From Lyngbya sp. CCAP 1446/10 (GTDB lineage Bacteria; Cyanobacteriota; Cyanobacteriia; Cyanobacteriales; Microcoleaceae): DNA of 64,000 nt. Below, piece by piece: positions 62,011-64,000 of the stretch. Within the stretch, counting starts at the first letter, position 1, and each line of letters opens with the position of its first letter. A model generated the notes under the pieces. That model searched no databases, was not told where the DNA came from, and worked only from the letters and a program-made list of their open reading frames with translations. Location: assembly GCF_026130175.1 (NCBI RefSeq), contig NZ_JAIGNI010000013.1:9327-73326 (forward strand), written 5' to 3'. The translations under genes were made by a program, and so were the position numbers.

Positions 62011-62114
62011 TTTTTATTTATTTTAAAATTCTTTGTTTTAATAATAAACTATAGCATCTGTCCAAATTTATGGTACATAACACCTAAACAGTCAGAAAAT
62101 TTGTCAGCGATTAC

Positions 62115-62223
62115 TTACTGAGCAAATCCCATGCCAATAGAGCGCCGGTTGCCGCCACCAAAGGGAAAATATTGGTATGGGGAAAATTGCCGTTCCAGAA
62201 ACCGCTCTGGTTTAAACTCCTCA
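62115..62223 (-). pseudogene. Decayed duplicate tail of the P450
   Basis: The minus strand reads FKPERFLERQFSPYQYFPFG then GGNRRSIGMGFAQ and a stop. It aligns with residues 371-403 of the intact P450, but the heme Cys is Ser and the C-terminal 48 residues are cut. The rest of the gene is not visible, so it is a remnant. Confidence 0.85.
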
Positions 62224-62624
62224 TCTCCCCCTCACCAGATCCTGACTGGTGTAGGTTTTTTGGTAAACGTCTTATCCCATAAAAGTTTAAAATTTGTGCG
62301 AAACCAAAGCTTAAAACCGTTGCAATATCTAGGTTTGCAGTTTTTTTTTGCAAAAAACTTACACCTGTCATTCCCCCATTTCCCTCTCTGATATTTCCGG
62401 GATTTTGTTGAATACGATGCAACTGTGAAGCTAGTTTGCCGGTACTCTCGTACCAACAGTGCAGGCTTGCAAGAAATAAATGTGAAGAAATGTAGCCAAG
62501 CGCTCTCACAAATGTTAAGATTCTTAACACAAGTAGTATTTTGCACCCCCCAACCAAAACCTAACCTGAGACGGTGCTGAGTGGGAGTAGCAGCTAGCTA
62601 CCATAAAACGAAGCCTCTTTAAAT
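62224..62624. other. Gene-free stretch before the sigma factor
   Basis: Between the P450 remnant and the hairpin pair I see no convincing gene. Short open frames exist on both strands but have no family character. Confidence 0.4.
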
Positions 62625-62700
62625 GGAAGGAAAGCGCAAATCCCCGCCCGCTTTCCTTCCTTACTAAAACTAAAGGTTTGCGGTAGTCGCAAACCTTTAG
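62625..62700 (+). promoter_or_regulatory. Tandem perfect hairpins in sigma-factor leader
   Basis: Hairpin 1: GGAAGGAAAGCG (62625-62636) and CGCTTTCCTTCC (62649-62660). Hairpin 2: CTAAAGGTTTGCG (62670-62682) and CGCAAACCTTTAG (62688-62700). Both are perfect. The second ends 28 bases before the sigma ATG. They suggest control of the sigma mRNA, for example a translational switch or RNase site. Confidence 0.6.
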
Positions 62701-62728
62701 AGGCAAAGATCCTCAGCGGGAAAAGCTC

Positions 62729-63688
62729 ATGAAAACTCTTAAGTCCTCAGATACAGATTCTGTTCGTGCTTACTTGCGGGAAATCGGCCGCGTTCCCTTG
62801 TTGACCCATGAGCAAGAAATACTCTACGGGAAACAGGTACAGCGATCGGCGGCACTGCATCAGGAGAAAAAGATTTTAGCCGAAGAGTTAGGCCGCGACC
62901 CGACGGCGGCTGAATGGGCACAGGCAGTCGGGCTGTCTGAGGCACAGTTGCAGCGGACGATCGACCACGGGGACAGGGCAAAGCGCCAAATGGTGGAAGC
63001 AAATCTCCGCCTGGTAGTGTCTGTCGCCAAAAAATATATCAAGCGCAACGTAGATTTACTCGACCTCATTCAGGAAGGGACGATCGGGATGCAGCGGGGA
63101 GTCGAAAAATTTGACCCGACAAAGGGCTACAGATTTTCAACTTATGCTTATTGGTGGATTCGTCAAGCAATTACGCGGGCGATCGCCGAAAAAGGTCGCA
63201 CCATCCGCCTGCCGATCCACATTACCGAAAAACTCAACAAAATTAAAAAAGCTCAGCGCCAGCTAGCTCAAGAGCTCGGCCGCGCGGCTACTTCTGCCGA
63301 GTTGGCTGCCGAGTTAGATTTGACTCCCAAGCAAATTCGCGAATATCTCGATCGCGCGCGCCTACCACTTTCCCTGGACTTGCGCGTGGGAGACAATCAA
63401 GATACTGAGTTGGGGGATTTGTTGGAAGATACGGGTACTACTCCAGAAGATTTTGCCCTGCAATCTTCCCTGCGGACTGACTTAGACCAACTGATGGCGG
63501 AACTGACTCAGCAACAGCGAGATGTGCTAGCCTTGCGGTTCGGTTTAGAAGACGGTCAAACCTTAACTTTGGCAAAAATAGGTGATCGACTCAACATCAG
63601 TCGGGAACGGGTGCGGCAAATCGAACGGGAAGCATTGACCAAACTCCGCAAGCGCAAGCAAGATATCAACGATTATCTCGCCAGCTAG
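62729..63688 (+). CDS. Group 2 RpoD-family sigma factor
   Basis: 319 residues. Region 1.2 ([20 protein letters not shown]), region 2 with [20 protein letters not shown] and [20 protein letters not shown], region 3 and region 4 HTH in [20 protein letters not shown]. The long region 1.1 of the main RpoD is absent, so it is a non-essential group 2 sigma of cyanobacteria (SigB/C/D/E type). The exact subgroup cannot be fixed by eye. Its leader carries two hairpins. Confidence 0.93.
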   Translation: MKTLKSSDTDSVRAYLREIGRVPLLTHEQEILYGKQVQRSAALHQEKKILAEELGRDPTAAEWAQAVGLSEAQLQRTIDHGDRAKRQMVEANLRLVVSVAKKYIKRNVDLLDLIQEGTIGMQRGVEKFDPTKGYRFSTYAYWWIRQAITRAIAEKGRTIRLPIHITEKLNKIKKAQRQLAQELGRAATSAELAAELDLTPKQIREYLDRARLPLSLDLRVGDNQDTELGDLLEDTGTTPEDFALQSSLRTDLDQLMAELTQQQRDVLALRFGLEDGQTLTLAKIGDRLNISRERVRQIEREALTKLRKRKQDINDYLAS

Positions 63689-63916
63689 CTAGATTCGGGA
63701 TTGTGCGATCGGGACGCACCAGATCGCCATTCCCCAATCTAAAATAGTAAAAACCGCCGCCTTTGATTCGGTTGTGCCCACTTGGTTGCTGCGACTGTCC
63801 TGCTACATTAGTAAATACTTAGTAATAAAGATCAACAGCGATCGGATCAGGTAAGGGTTATTTAATTTCACCGCCCGCATCTAAAATAACAAGCTGTCTC
63901 TGAAACGGAGGTACTC

Positions 63917-64000
63917 GTGAGTAATTCATCTAATAAATCCCCAGAATTCTTTGAAGAAGATGGAGAAAATGCCAATTTATTATGGCAATACGTGCAGTCA
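63917..64000 (+). CDS. 5' end of DUF760-like protein, cut by window
   Basis: A GTG start with a full GGAGG 6 bases upstream. The first 28 residues (MSNSSNKSPEFFEEDGENAN, then LLWQYVQS) match the start of cyanobacterial DUF760 proteins as I know them. The gene continues outside the window. The region 63689-63916 shows no other gene. Confidence 0.6.
   Translation, partial: MSNSSNKSPEFFEEDGENANLLWQYVQS

Noticed and set aside
62111-62557. Minus-strand frame of 148 codons upstream of the P450.
   Set aside because: It overlaps the P450 remnant in another frame and has no family features. The remnant frame is the meaningful one.

Overview
The window reads as chromosomal DNA of a filamentous, non-marine cyanobacterium of the Microcoleus / Oscillatoria / Phormidium type (inference). 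The evidence is the dense scatter of the HIP1 octamer GCGATCGC. It also carries cyanobacterial marker genes: GUN4, PAM68, Ycf35 with its ferredoxin and DUF2997 partners, a group 2 sigma factor, DAHP synthase and ArgS. Heptameric tandem repeats (STRR type) and several dispersed palindromic families fill the intergenic space. I see no rRNA, CRISPR array, transposase or prophage structure. One tRNA is present, tRNA-Leu(CAG).

Layout. 0-17 kb: a UbiH-type hydroxylase, two very large orphan PAS histidine kinases with near-identical transmitter ends, a Ser/Thr kinase, a GH108 muramidase-like protein, a TPR/GT41 O-GlcNAc-transferase-like protein, MiaE, a GNAT and an ACT-malic enzyme. 17-22 kb: ArgS, an antitoxin-toxin-antitoxin cassette and an ATP-grasp ligase. 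22-27.2 kb: an XRE repressor plus ImmA/IrrE metalloprotease pair, divergent from five genes of unknown function ending in two paralogous coiled-coil proteins, with a clean operator-like palindrome between. 27.6-33.3 kb: YiaA-like protein, ferredoxin/Ycf35/DUF2997 cluster, ABC permease, M16 peptidase and a C39-like peptidase.

33.6-36.9 kb: the best candidate for an undescribed system. A small winged-helix-like protein is coupled by a 3-base gap to a P-loop ATPase that also carries a nuclease-like E-x-K motif and a ComEA-like helix-hairpin-helix tail. 37-40 kb: housekeeping block aroF-type DAHP synthase, pam68, rpsO, ruvA. 40-50.5 kb: accessory region with an AAA_35-like ATPase fused to an unrecognised C-terminus, a 956-base gene-poor stretch with 16-bp iterated repeats, a small exported protein, GUN4, a repeat array, a Uma2 remnant, a stand-alone DnaX-tail-like protein divergent from a NACHT NTPase, orphan HicB and DUF433 antitoxin-like genes, and DUF2786.

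50.6-54.1 kb: an XPB-like helicase with a Bax1-like (DUF790) nuclease, a probable nucleotide-excision-type repair pair. 54.5-64 kb: a methyltransferase, alanine dehydrogenase, tRNA-Leu, an SpoU methyltransferase, a small glycosyltransferase/acyltransferase/P450 cluster with a decayed P450 tail, a sigma factor behind two perfect hairpins, and the start of a DUF760-like gene cut by the window edge. Functions come from motif recognition by eye only. No database search was run.
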